Below are positions 25,143 to 33,143 of a stretch of DNA of 64,000 nucleotides, piece by piece. The translations under genes and the position numbers were made by a program. Source of the DNA: an uncultured Rhodoferax sp. Its GTDB lineage: Bacteria > Pseudomonadota > Gammaproteobacteria > Burkholderiales > Burkholderiaceae_C. Each line of letters starts with the position of its first letter. Position 1 is the stretch's first letter. The stretch is taken from the NCBI RefSeq assembly GCF_946221635.1, contig NZ_CAMIHB010000014.1, forward strand, positions 45,774 through 109,773, read 5' to 3'. Under the pieces are notes generated by a model, which was given only the letters and a program-made list of their open reading frames with translations, was not told where the DNA came from and searched no databases.

Positions 25143-26803
25143 AAAAAATACTGCAAAACACCGTTTCAAAAATGGATGGCGGCATAGGTGTGCTGGGCCT
25201 TTCAATCCGGTTTACAAAAGTTGCTGGCATTGCAATGCTTGCCGCTCTCATTCCCATTCTGGTGAGCATCGCCCCGATTTCATTTCTATGGGGAGTGCTG
25301 GCCTGGGCGGTCTGGTCAATGTTCGTGCGCATCCTGTGGGTGCGCAATGGCCTGGACGGGCTGATATTTGGCCGGGCAAGCGGCCCACAAAAGAACGACG
25401 TGCATAGCGAGGCCGAATTCCTTAGCGCACTAAAAGCACCGTTCACCGTTACACCGGTTGAGGCTGCCGTATCGGTGTTTGTCGGTCGTACACCTGGCGG
25501 CAAGTCATTAGTGCCGGTGCACTTCCCCCCTGAAGTAATCCGCAAAAACCATATTTCAATTTTGGGTGCGAGCGGAACTGGAAAAAGCAAGCTGGCCGCT
25601 TGGTTGTTGAGCCAGATGCATCAAGAAGGCGATGCCGTTGTGGTCTTTGATCCGAAGGACGATGAGTTCTTGGCAGGTATTCTGTCTGATCAAGCGAAGC
25701 TGTCTGGCAAGCCGTTTACCTACATCAACCTCAGATCGAGCGAGGCGCAAATTAACCCGTTCAAGGCAGCTACACCTGGGCAAATTGAACAGTTGCTGCA
25801 GGCTGGCCTCAACCTGGACCCCAGCGGAAATCCCTCCGTTGACTTTTATCGTGGTGAGGATCGGGAGGCGGTCAACTGCCTGGTGCAGCAGGGTGACACA
25901 AACATCCTGGAAATGCTGGTGACTGGCGCAACGCTAAAAGAGGTCAACAGTCGCCAGAACTTCTGGCGTGAGTTCCGTGAGCTCGCGAGACTGGAGGCCT
26001 TTCATACCAACGCTGGGCCAGATTTGGACATTACTGTCCAAGCTGGTGGGATTGTGTACGTGGTGGGTGATACCGATGACTTGAAGATCGTTGCGGCTCA
26101 AAAGTTGCTTCTGGCCAGAGTTCTCCAGATCATCAAAGGCCGCCCACGCTCAAACGCTCGTCAGGTGTCGTTATTCCTGGATGAGTTCAAGTACATGCTG
26201 TCCAACAGCGCTTTGCGTGCTTTGGGCACTATTCGTGACCGCCGCTGTAACCTGATCCTTGCGTACCAAAGCTATGGTGACTTGGAGGATTGCGGCACCT
26301 TGCCCGTCCAGGCTGTGCTTGGAGCTGCCAAAGGCAATACAACTATCAAGTTTGTATACAAACTTGAAGAGTCCAAAACGGCCGAAGAGCTTTCCAAGAT
26401 CGCTGGCGATGAGTCATACATCGCCGAGACCACCAGCAAAGTCCTGCAGGACGGCCTGGAAGGTGGCCAATGGAAAGAGGAAAGTCGCCGTGCAGTGAGC
26501 GTGGCCAGCCTGACCACAGCCATGCCCAAACCGCTTGCCGGTGAGGCCTCGTTGTGCTGGGTCTTTGGACTGGGCCCAGTTTTCCCGCTGGCCACCATGC
26601 ACATGCAGGCAGGTACGCCACCGACGGTTGTTAGTGCGCCTCGATTGCCAGAAGTTCTGGATGAAATCGTTGATGCGCAGACTGCAATTGGTCTAGATCC
26701 AGTTCAGAAAACGCTGTCCCACTTACCCCCTGACTTTCTTGAAATGCCAGGCAAGCAGATGGTGCCGAGTACGAACAACTTGGACGCACAGGATTTGATA
26801 TGA
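25139..26803 (+). CDS. TraD/VirD4-like conjugative coupling ATPase
   Basis: 554-residue P-loop ATPase resembling type IV coupling proteins. Two N-terminal TM helices about 27-48 and 50-68; Walker A GASGTGKS at 143-150; Walker B LFLDEF at 345-350; a TraM-recognition-like all-alpha region in between; and AYQSYGDLED (about 375) as the sensor segment. The start is GTG at 25139, with AAAGGA upstream and a GTGA overlap with the previous stop. Such proteins dock a relaxase-DNA complex to a secretion channel. Neither channel genes nor a known relaxase are present here, so it must use a partner system or an unrecognised relaxase. Confidence 0.88.
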   Translation: MKKILQNTVSKMDGGIGVLGLSIRFTKVAGIAMLAALIPILVSIAPISFLWGVLAWAVWSMFVRILWVRNGLDGLIFGRASGPQKNDVHSEAEFLSALKAPFTVTPVEAAVSVFVGRTPGGKSLVPVHFPPEVIRKNHISILGASGTGKSKLAAWLLSQMHQEGDAVVVFDPKDDEFLAGILSDQAKLSGKPFTYINLRSSEAQINPFKAATPGQIEQLLQAGLNLDPSGNPSVDFYRGEDREAVNCLVQQGDTNILEMLVTGATLKEVNSRQNFWREFRELARLEAFHTNAGPDLDITVQAGGIVYVVGDTDDLKIVAAQKLLLARVLQIIKGRPRSNARQVSLFLDEFKYMLSNSALRALGTIRDRRCNLILAYQSYGDLEDCGTLPVQAVLGAAKGNTTIKFVYKLEESKTAEELSKIAGDESYIAETTSKVLQDGLEGGQWKEESRRAVSVASLTTAMPKPLAGEASLCWVFGLGPVFPLATMHMQAGTPPTVVSAPRLPEVLDEIVDAQTAIGLDPVQKTLSHLPPDFLEMPGKQMVPSTNNLDAQDLI

Positions 26804-27111
26804 CCGCCTTTGATATGAATTTCTTTGACGAAGTCAAATGGCGTGCGATATGCGAGAAGGCGGTAGCAGACGCTGGAGCGCATTGTGGACTGTCTGACTC
26901 GATCTACCACAAGGAATTGAACGCTTTGATTGGTTGCCAGGTGGGGCTTTTGCGTAAATGTTTTCGTCAGCGAGCGATTGAAATTGCGGAAAAGGAATAT
27001 GACTACAGTGATCGCGATGATGACGAGTTAGGTAGCGGCCAGGAGGCTGGTTTTTGTAGTCATGGCCTTGATCCTGATTGCTGCCCGGCGGGGTGTGGGG
27101 ATATCGAATGA
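26800..27111 (+). CDS. hypothetical protein with Cys/His-rich C-terminus
   Basis: 103 residues, not recognised. The body is helical and hydrophilic (YHKELNALIGCQVGLLRKCF). The end carries CSHGLDPDCCPAGC, which looks like a small metal-binding knuckle. It overlaps both neighbours (ATGA), so it is made in step with the ATPase and the replication-relaxation-like protein. Confidence 0.7.
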   Translation: MTAFDMNFFDEVKWRAICEKAVADAGAHCGLSDSIYHKELNALIGCQVGLLRKCFRQRAIEIAEKEYDYSDRDDDELGSGQEAGFCSHGLDPDCCPAGCGDIE

Positions 27112-27851
27112 CGACAAAACTACTCCCACCAGCTGAGCGAAAGGTGCGCACAGCCGAAAAGCGGCGTGCCATTCTGAGACTACTGCGGGATGAGATTTAC
27201 ACCACGCGTGAGGTCGTTCAGGAGCTTTTAGGCGTGGCCCCCACACCCGCAAAAATGACCCTTGCTGCTATGGCCCGCGATGGACTATTGCGCATGGAGA
27301 AGGTGGAGTGCCCGAACGGCTGGAAGCCATTTTTGTGGGGTATCACTGCCGATGGTCAGGCCATGGCATTTGATCCCGGCGAGAGTCCCAGCGAGCGCGT
27401 ATTCGAACCGGGCAGGGTGGGGCTAACGGTAGTGCGTCACACCATCACCATACAGCTTGCACGCATACGTGCAGAGCGTGCTGGGTGGACTAATTGGCAG
27501 GCGGGCGACCGCCTTGCTAAATGGGAGAAAGATCAGGGCCGACCTGATGCAATAGCCACCACGCCGACAGGCGAACGCATCGCCGTCGAGGTGGAACTGA
27601 CTATGAAAACCACCAAGCGTTATGAGGGGGTGCTGTGGGACAGATTGCGGCAAATCCGGGCAGGAACCTTTGACAAAGTTTGCTGGATTACCTCGGACAA
27701 AGATCGCGCCGGACGGCTTGAAACCATCATCAAAAGCATTGATGAATTTACCCGAGAGCATGCTGGACAAAAGCAGCAAGTTCGGATTGATCGCGAAAGA
27801 CACCACCCCCGTTTGGCATTCGTTGAGCTAGCCGCTTGGCCCAATATTTAA
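27108..27851 (+). CDS. replication-relaxation-like protein (winged HTH plus nuclease-like domain)
   Basis: 247 residues. The N-terminal winged HTH runs about 15-90 (AILRLLRDEIYTTREVVQELL). The C-terminal part has RPDAIATTPTGERIAVEVELTMKTTKRY and FDKVCWITSD, a pattern like the Replic_Relax family, with a D...ExExT layout reminiscent of PD-(D/E)xK nucleases. Members are linked to plasmid replication, relaxation or mobilisation. In this element it is the best candidate to process DNA for the coupling ATPase. The start ATG at 27108 overlaps the previous stop. Confidence 0.7.
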   Translation: MTTKLLPPAERKVRTAEKRRAILRLLRDEIYTTREVVQELLGVAPTPAKMTLAAMARDGLLRMEKVECPNGWKPFLWGITADGQAMAFDPGESPSERVFEPGRVGLTVVRHTITIQLARIRAERAGWTNWQAGDRLAKWEKDQGRPDAIATTPTGERIAVEVELTMKTTKRYEGVLWDRLRQIRAGTFDKVCWITSDKDRAGRLETIIKSIDEFTREHAGQKQQVRIDRERHHPRLAFVELAAWPNI

Positions 27852-27867
27852 CCCCCGGAGAATTGAA

Positions 27868-28086
27868 ATGGCTATTTTGAAGAGCATCAAAAAAGATACA
27901 AAAACCTTGAGTTTTCGCATGCCTGCGGAGGTCGTTCGTGACCTTGAGGCAGCGAAGGCAGAAGCTAAAGAGGCAGGCTTCACACTTGATCTGACCGAGC
28001 AAGTGGAGCGCCTTGTAGCAGCCTCGATCAAGCAGGCCCGCGCCGAGCTTGCAGGCTCGGGCGTTGGCCCTGCAGCAGAGGGCTAA
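27868..28086 (+). CDS. small ribbon-helix-helix-like protein
   Basis: 72 residues preceded by GGAG. The start ILKSIKKDTKTLSFRMPAEV resembles an RHH strand plus helix (LSFRMPAEVVRDLEAAKAEA), and the rest is a long amphipathic helix. It could be an accessory DNA-binding protein of relaxosome or partition type. It is 16 bp after the replication-relaxation-like gene and is followed by a strong terminator, so it closes the operon. Confidence 0.7.
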   Translation: MAILKSIKKDTKTLSFRMPAEVVRDLEAAKAEAKEAGFTLDLTEQVERLVAASIKQARAELAGSGVGPAAEG

Positions 28087-28125
28087 TTGCATACAACTTG
28101 TAAACAATTTGTTTGCAATCGCCCC

Positions 28126-28153
28126 AAAAAAGGACGCTTCGGCGTCCTTTTTT
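28126..28153 (+). terminator. intrinsic terminator of the element operon
   Basis: Perfect stem AAAAAAGGACGC / GCGTCCTTTTTT closed by a TTCG tetraloop. Confidence 0.95.
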
Positions 28154-28900
28154 ATGAGCCCTGTGGGCTCAGGATAAATCCCGCTGTGCGGGCTTTATCT
28201 AGGCTTCAGATTCAGCCCTTGCGCCTGAACGGCGCGGCCTGCATCTGAAGCCCCTACGCGCACCTTGCGGTGCGCTGCGCGGTATGACTCGCACCACCCC
28301 CCTTAAACCCCGCTGGACGCGGGGCCGGGGGGTTATTCCGCTAGGGCGGAATTGCGGCCATCCCTTGCTGGGCCCGGTGCGCCTGCGGCGCACGCCCCCC
28401 CGGTTTCCGTGGCTTCGAAATGCTGCCATCTGGCGATGGCACCACTTCTCGTGGCTTTCAGCCAGTGCGTGCAACTGGCGTTGCCCCCACTGTCTAGCCA
28501 TCGGCTGGACGCCGACCCGCAAACCGGGGGGGCGTGCGCCGCTTCGCGTCTCCCACCGGGCGGGGCTGTTGCCCCCCACCCACCACCGGAGCGCTGGGGC
28601 GCTCCTAAACCCAGCCCGAGGCTTGCGCCTGGCCGCTGGACGCGGCCACCCCTGCGGGGTCGTTGGCAGGGTTTTGGTAGGCGGCTCCCCCGTTGCCACT
28701 GCCGACCCATTGACCCGCGTTCGCGGGCGCAATGGGGCCCCGGCGTGTCAATGCTGCGCTGGCGCTTGCACCCACCCGCAAAGCGGGCGGGCCCCGGGGC
28801 GGTCGTGCCGCCCCCGAATGCACGCCCGCTGACGGCGGGCGCTGTAGTGCCCCCGTGTTTGGCTTAACATGCAAGCCAACGCAAACAAGGGGAGGGGTGA
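28154..28900. other. hairpin-packed GC-rich non-coding tract
   Basis: No gene I can support; open frames here have no ribosome sites and read through palindromes. At least eleven perfect short stem-loops follow the terminator: 28156-28170, 28180-28192, 28202-28252 (10-bp outer and 5-bp inner stem), 28258-28275, 28308-28324, 28335-28352, 28377-28393, 28631-28647, 28648-28660, 28775-28787 and 28823-28841. The sequence CCGCTGGAC with GCGG after it occurs in two of them. This may be a structured RNA, a replication or transfer locus, or a hairpin-insertion hot spot. Confidence 0.65.
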
Positions 28901-29233
28901 ATGCTCATGACCAAAAATATCCTGACGCTGCGTCTGCTAGTCGTCGCAGGTTTGGCTGTAGCGAGTTGCATTGGCAGCGTTCATGCGCAAGATGCCAAAT
29001 CAGATCAGCAGAAAGCGCTGCGCAAACGCCAGTGTGAATTTGTTGGCAAGGTCGCTACAGAGCGGGGGCAGTGCGTAGACAAATCGCAGGTTGATGCGAT
29101 GAACACCAAGGATCGCGCCGAAGGTGCGCCCAAAAAAACGCCGGCCGAGCAACAGCGAGAGCTGCGCCAGCGTCAATGCGCGTTTACGGGCCGAGTCGCG
29201 AATGAAAAAGGGATGTGCGTCGACAAATCCTAG
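28901..29233 (+). CDS. small exported protein with two Cys-pair repeats
   Basis: 110 residues with a strong GGGGAGGG site. Signal peptide about 1-30 (LRLLVVAGLAVASCIGSVHA, then Q). The mature protein has two copies of a 20-residue unit, RQCEFVGKVATERGQCVDKS and RQCAFTGRVANEKGMCVDKS, each with two Cys, joined by a Lys/Pro/Glu-rich linker. Predicted periplasmic, possibly disulphide-bonded; function unknown. It converges on the integrase with stop codons overlapping by 2 bp. It is the only evident cargo gene of the element. Confidence 0.75.
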   Translation: MLMTKNILTLRLLVVAGLAVASCIGSVHAQDAKSDQQKALRKRQCEFVGKVATERGQCVDKSQVDAMNTKDRAEGAPKKTPAEQQRELRQRQCAFTGRVANEKGMCVDKS

Positions 29234-30387
29234 TCGAGCTTCAACGCCAGGTCAGACGCTCGCGGGTGGTAGTAGCGGGCCAGCATGCGCGTGCCCTTGT
29301 GGCCAGTGACCTTCATGAGCTCGTGCATGGCCAACTTCTCGGCCAGCCGCGAAGTGGCCTCGTGCCGCAGATCGTGGAAATGCAGGTCGACCATCACTTT
29401 GTCATCAGCTTCGATTTCGGCCAGTAGCTGGTGCGTGATCGCCTGCGGCTCCCGCTTTTTATAGACCAGGGCACGGACCTCCCGGTCCTGTGCCTCATCA
29501 TCAAATCCATGCTCTGCGAGCTTCGCTCGCAATTGCGCATGCACATGCGCCTTGCGTGCGCGCGACGTAGTGCGTTCCCAGGCCATTTTTAGCGCGTTTT
29601 GAGACAGGGGTAGTACTGGTCCCTTGGTTTTCGTTGGCAAGCCCTCCAGAAGCGCTATTGCGGCTTTTGACAAGGGAATGTCGCGGTATGTATCGCCGTT
29701 CTTGGTTACCCCGCCTTCCTTGCCTCGAATTCGTGCCACCCGCTGCTTCAGGTCTACTTCCTCCCACTGCAGTGCCAGCAATTCAGACTGCCTGGCGGCG
29801 GTCTCGATTGCCAGCACGGCTGCAGCGTGTGGCCACACGCTTGCGCACTGCTTCAGCGCAGTGAGGAGCATGACCTCCTCGCTGCCTTCCAGGCGGCGCT
29901 CGCGGTCATTGGATAGGGTAGGCTTGCGTACGAGGGCCACCGGGTTGCCCTTGGGCAGGGCAATGCCCCAGTCCATTGCCGCCGCCTTGAAAATGCGAGA
30001 GATCATGCCGAGCTCGTGCACCACTGTCTGGGGCGCAACGCATTTCAGCCTATCGTCACGATAGGCTGAGAGGCGGGCAGGGGTGATGGAAGCCAGAGAG
30101 TACTTGCCGAACACCTTCACCAGGCGTTTAATGAGTTGGCCTGTCTGGAGCTTGCCGCGCTGCTTTGGCAGTACGTCCAGCTCGTAACGCTCGGCCGCCT
30201 TCGCGAACGTGGTTCGCTCAGCGTCATCGCGAGAGATGAACGAATCGACGTCCATCTCCCGTTCGATCGTCCTGGCCCAGGCCTCGGCGTCGGCCTTGAT
30301 GCGAAATGTCTTGCTTTGGTCTGGCCAGCCCTCGCGTCTGACCTTCGCCTGCCACCTGCCCGAATCTCGTTGTGTGAATGCAGCCAA
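29230..30387 (-). CDS. int: tyrosine recombinase/integrase of the element
   Basis: 385-residue site-specific recombinase. The N-terminal arm-binding part begins AAFTQRDSGRWQAKVRREGWP, followed by a SAM-like core-binding domain and a catalytic domain. Catalytic residues: Arg in TAARQSELLALQW, HDLRHEATSRLAEKL with His and Arg, His in VTGHKGTRML, and the nucleophile Tyr in ARYYHP. It starts at TTG (30387) after GAGGAA. Its position next to the right 47-bp repeat fits integration into tRNA-Arg. Confidence 0.94.
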   Translation of the reverse strand: MAAFTQRDSGRWQAKVRREGWPDQSKTFRIKADAEAWARTIEREMDVDSFISRDDAERTTFAKAAERYELDVLPKQRGKLQTGQLIKRLVKVFGKYSLASITPARLSAYRDDRLKCVAPQTVVHELGMISRIFKAAAMDWGIALPKGNPVALVRKPTLSNDRERRLEGSEEVMLLTALKQCASVWPHAAAVLAIETAARQSELLALQWEEVDLKQRVARIRGKEGGVTKNGDTYRDIPLSKAAIALLEGLPTKTKGPVLPLSQNALKMAWERTTSRARKAHVHAQLRAKLAEHGFDDEAQDREVRALVYKKREPQAITHQLLAEIEADDKVMVDLHFHDLRHEATSRLAEKLAMHELMKVTGHKGTRMLARYYHPRASDLALKLD

Positions 30388-30398
30388 TTTCGTTCCTC

Positions 30399-30419
30399 AC
30401 TGTCCCCATATTGTCCCCG
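30399..30419 (+). promoter_or_regulatory. candidate integrase arm-type site, right
   Basis: 21-bp near-copy (20/21) of 22207-22227 with two TGTCCCC units, between the int start and the right core. An adjoining TTGTCC/GGACAA inverted pair extends it. It could also control int. Confidence 0.55.
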
Positions 30420-30492
30420 TTGGACAATTAATTAGAACGAAATTCGCTAGAAACCGTTGACAGCTGTGGCTTTTGAGAATTACCTATTTTGG

Positions 30493-30539
30493 GCCTTCTA
30501 AGCTGTGGGTCGGGGGTTCGATCCCCTCCGGGCACGCCA
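30493..30539 (+). repeat. attR core (right 47-bp direct repeat)
   Basis: Orphan copy of the tRNA-Arg 3' half, exact over 47 bp, marking the right end of the integrated element. Confidence 0.95.
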
Positions 30540-30604
30540 GCTTTTCCCTGCAAAACAAAATCACCCCTGGCGCTGCCACTTGCAGCCGAGAGCGCCTGCC
30601 TCCT

Positions 30605-33136
30605 TTACAAGGGTGCCGGTGCAGTTTCGGAGGAGCCCCGCTGAGGGAGGATGATGTGAAAGGCCGCGCCACCACCGGTTGCGTTGCGCGCATAAATCAA
30701 GCCCCCTAGAGCTTCGACGATCTTTCTGCATATTGCCAGGCCCAGTCCGGTTCCTCCGGAGCCGTCTTTTGTTCTGCTTGACTGGATAAAGGCTTCAAAA
30801 ATGCTTTCGAGTTCCCCTTCGGGAATGCCAAGACCGTAGTCGCGGACCACGATATGCGGCTGACCTTCCTGGTCGATCCCCGCCACGATGTCGATGGACT
30901 GGCCAGGTGGAGATACTTTGATCGCATTAGCGACGATGTTGCGTATGACCTGCTGGAAACGCAAAGGATCGGTTTTTGCCAGGATTGGTGAGTCCGATAG
31001 TTCCAGATTCAATCCCAGCTCTGCCTTGGCAAGCAAGGGCTGCAATTCCCGCGCGATTGGATGAATCAGATTTCTGAGGTCGACACGCTCCAGGTGAAAT
31101 GTGCCAACCGTACTTTCGAGCTTCGATACTTCCAGCAGGTCATTGACGAGTGCCAGCATGCGTTGTCCGGCCGTATGGATGTCGGTGAACATTGCCGCAA
31201 GTCTCGGGGTTTGACCGCCGCGCAACATGCCCAGTTCAGAGAAGCCAATGATGGACTGAAGAGGCGTGCGAAGTTCGTGGCTCATATTGGCTACGAATTC
31301 CGATTTCGTACGGTTTGCTTCCTCTGCGGCCTCACTTGCCTGCCGCGTGGCTCTCTCTGCGGCCCTGAACTCACTGATGTCCATCAGCGTGCACAGAATT
31401 CCCATGACACGTCCGTTTTCGTCCGGAACCAGGGTCTTCGTCACGCGGGTTTCGCGTTGTTTGCCGCTGCTGCTGACGACCACTGTTTCAAAAGACACTT
31501 CCGCCCCATTTTTCAGCAATTTCGCATCGAACTCCCGATGCACGCGCGCTTCGGGGGCAGGCAGTACGTCACTCAGCAATTTGCCCAGCACTTTTGATCG
31601 GGGCTTTCCCTTGTAGTCTTCCCATGCCTTATTCACCTGCAGCAGGCGGGCATTTGGGTCGGTCAGGGAAATGGGGAGCGGACTGGTTTCCAGCAGGCGA
31701 TCCAGATAGGCAAGCTGGGCCTGGAGTTGCTGCTGGGCTTTCCATCGTTCTGTCACGTCGACGGCGCTTCCGGCAAATGCCACGATCCGTCCGTTGACAC
31801 GCAGTGGAACTGCCGCTACGTCCAGCCGTAACACCTTGTCCGCCGATACCCGCAGACGTACTTGTGCCGTGCGTACATGTGCAGTGTCAGACGGGAGGAA
31901 CAGTCCGATTGCATGTTGCCTGTCTTCCGGCTCCACAAGATCCTGCAAGCGTTTTCCCAGCGCGTCTTCCACACTGCGACCGCTCAATGGTTGCCAGTGG
32001 GCATTCATGAGCGTGATCACACCAATTGCGTCCGTCCGGAAGATCAGCTCCTGAATACTTTGCATGAGCGCCGCGAGTTCACGTTCATTGCGATCTGACT
32101 GCTCCTGCGCTGCCCTCGCCTCGAATCTGGCCGACTCACGGGCTCGTAGGCTGCGAGATGCGATGATGGTCAGCCCCAGCACCAGCAAGATTGCAACCGC
32201 CCCCACAGCCGCAAAAGCACGGATGCCGTTTATCCAGCGCTGTTCCGCTGCAGCATATGGCTCTTCAACGATGGCAATGAGGGGAAGTCGCCTTGACGCA
32301 CGGAATGCAACGATTTGGTTAGCCCCGCCGATCCCGAGACCGACATAGCTGGCAAAGTCTTTGTTCGGGTAGAGGTTTTTGAAAACGGGCAGCTCCGACA
32401 GGTTTTGATCCGGCGTTCGGACATCCGTACCTGCGAGTAGTCGCCCTTCGGGGCTGACCAGTGACGATTGAAGACCGTCTTCGCCAATCGCGAGCAATTG
32501 CATATTTGCCAGATAGTCTGGATTGATCACTCCCACGATCCACATGTCCTGGCCCGCGTCGTTCAAGAAGCCCACTCCCGCGGGAATGAGCTGAACTCCC
32601 TGCGAGGGGCGAGCCGCCGCATTGGAGCGCGATACATCCTTCAGGGTGCGGCCGGCAATCCGAGGGCCAATGGCGTCCTTGCCGGAGCCCGGATGTAAGC
32701 CCATAAGCGGCAGGTGTACAAAAATTCCGCGATTGCTGCCCGTCGTGCTCGCAAGTACTTGGCCGTGGGCATCAATCAGCGCGACTTCCCGAAAGTACGG
32801 CGTTCCGACGAGTACCTGGCTGAGCGCCGCTTCCGCGCTTCGGACCTCAAATCTGCTGGCCCGCATCGCGGGCAGTGTTGAGATGCTCTTCAATGTGACG
32901 AAGCCGGTTTCCAGCGTCCGGGTGGCTTGGTCCATAACGACGCGGGCCAACAGCTCCGTCTTGGTTTGGGCTGCAGAAATGCTTGCGCGGCGGTCGTTGG
33001 TTGCGACCCACGTAATTGCCAGCAATATCGCAGCGGAAAGCACCAGTCCGGCAAGCAATACCCATTTGCTGACAGGCCATGGCGGCCTGTCCCCAGAAGT
33101 CTCTCGGGCGTGCGAGGTTTGCTTCAAAGCGCGCAT
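30605..33136 (-). CDS. PAS-domain membrane histidine kinase
   Basis: 843-residue sensor kinase. TM about 24-44, a periplasmic Cache-like domain about 50-290, TM about 310-335, two PAS domains, HisKA with the phospho-His in SHELRTPL (about His620), then HATPase with N box NIVANAI, G1 DYGLGI and G2 GGTGLGLA. There is no receiver domain, so phosphate must go to the receivers upstream (35.1 and 35.2-36.6 kb). The start at MRALKQ (33136), 7 bp after the previous stop, is a choice; the ribosome site is weak. It is the last gene of a four-gene minus-strand operon. Confidence 0.9.
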   Translation of the reverse strand: MRALKQTSHARETSGDRPPWPVSKWVLLAGLVLSAAILLAITWVATNDRRASISAAQTKTELLARVVMDQATRTLETGFVTLKSISTLPAMRASRFEVRSAEAALSQVLVGTPYFREVALIDAHGQVLASTTGSNRGIFVHLPLMGLHPGSGKDAIGPRIAGRTLKDVSRSNAAARPSQGVQLIPAGVGFLNDAGQDMWIVGVINPDYLANMQLLAIGEDGLQSSLVSPEGRLLAGTDVRTPDQNLSELPVFKNLYPNKDFASYVGLGIGGANQIVAFRASRRLPLIAIVEEPYAAAEQRWINGIRAFAAVGAVAILLVLGLTIIASRSLRARESARFEARAAQEQSDRNERELAALMQSIQELIFRTDAIGVITLMNAHWQPLSGRSVEDALGKRLQDLVEPEDRQHAIGLFLPSDTAHVRTAQVRLRVSADKVLRLDVAAVPLRVNGRIVAFAGSAVDVTERWKAQQQLQAQLAYLDRLLETSPLPISLTDPNARLLQVNKAWEDYKGKPRSKVLGKLLSDVLPAPEARVHREFDAKLLKNGAEVSFETVVVSSSGKQRETRVTKTLVPDENGRVMGILCTLMDISEFRAAERATRQASEAAEEANRTKSEFVANMSHELRTPLQSIIGFSELGMLRGGQTPRLAAMFTDIHTAGQRMLALVNDLLEVSKLESTVGTFHLERVDLRNLIHPIARELQPLLAKAELGLNLELSDSPILAKTDPLRFQQVIRNIVANAIKVSPPGQSIDIVAGIDQEGQPHIVVRDYGLGIPEGELESIFEAFIQSSRTKDGSGGTGLGLAICRKIVEALGGLIYARNATGGGAAFHIILPQRGSSETAPAPL

Positions 33137-33143
33137 TTTGGAT

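Larger units (their letters stand above)
22067..30539. mobile_element. 8.4-kb integrative plasmid-like element in tRNA-Arg
   Basis: Bounded by 47-bp direct repeats, with a tyrosine integrase at the right end facing inwards. Internal cargo: AlpA-like DNA-binding protein, TrfA-type replication initiator and iteron origin, an operon with a TraD/VirD4-like ATPase and a replication-relaxation-like protein, a hairpin-rich non-coding tract and a small exported protein. No phage structural genes, relaxase of a known MOB family, T4SS channel genes, resistance or restriction genes are visible. Lower GC and different codon use than the flanks in the 24.4-28.1 kb part fit horizontal transfer. 22114-22550 holds an integrase arm-type site and an operator-like repeat, but no gene I can support. 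Confidence 0.93.

Noticed and set aside
28284..28867. Several open frames of 120-180 codons in the hairpin-rich tract
   Set aside because: They overlap each other on both strands, lack ribosome sites and run through the palindromes; composition follows GC content only.
22067..30539. Prophage
   Set aside because: No capsid, terminase, tail or lysis genes; plasmid-type replication and coupling ATPase instead.
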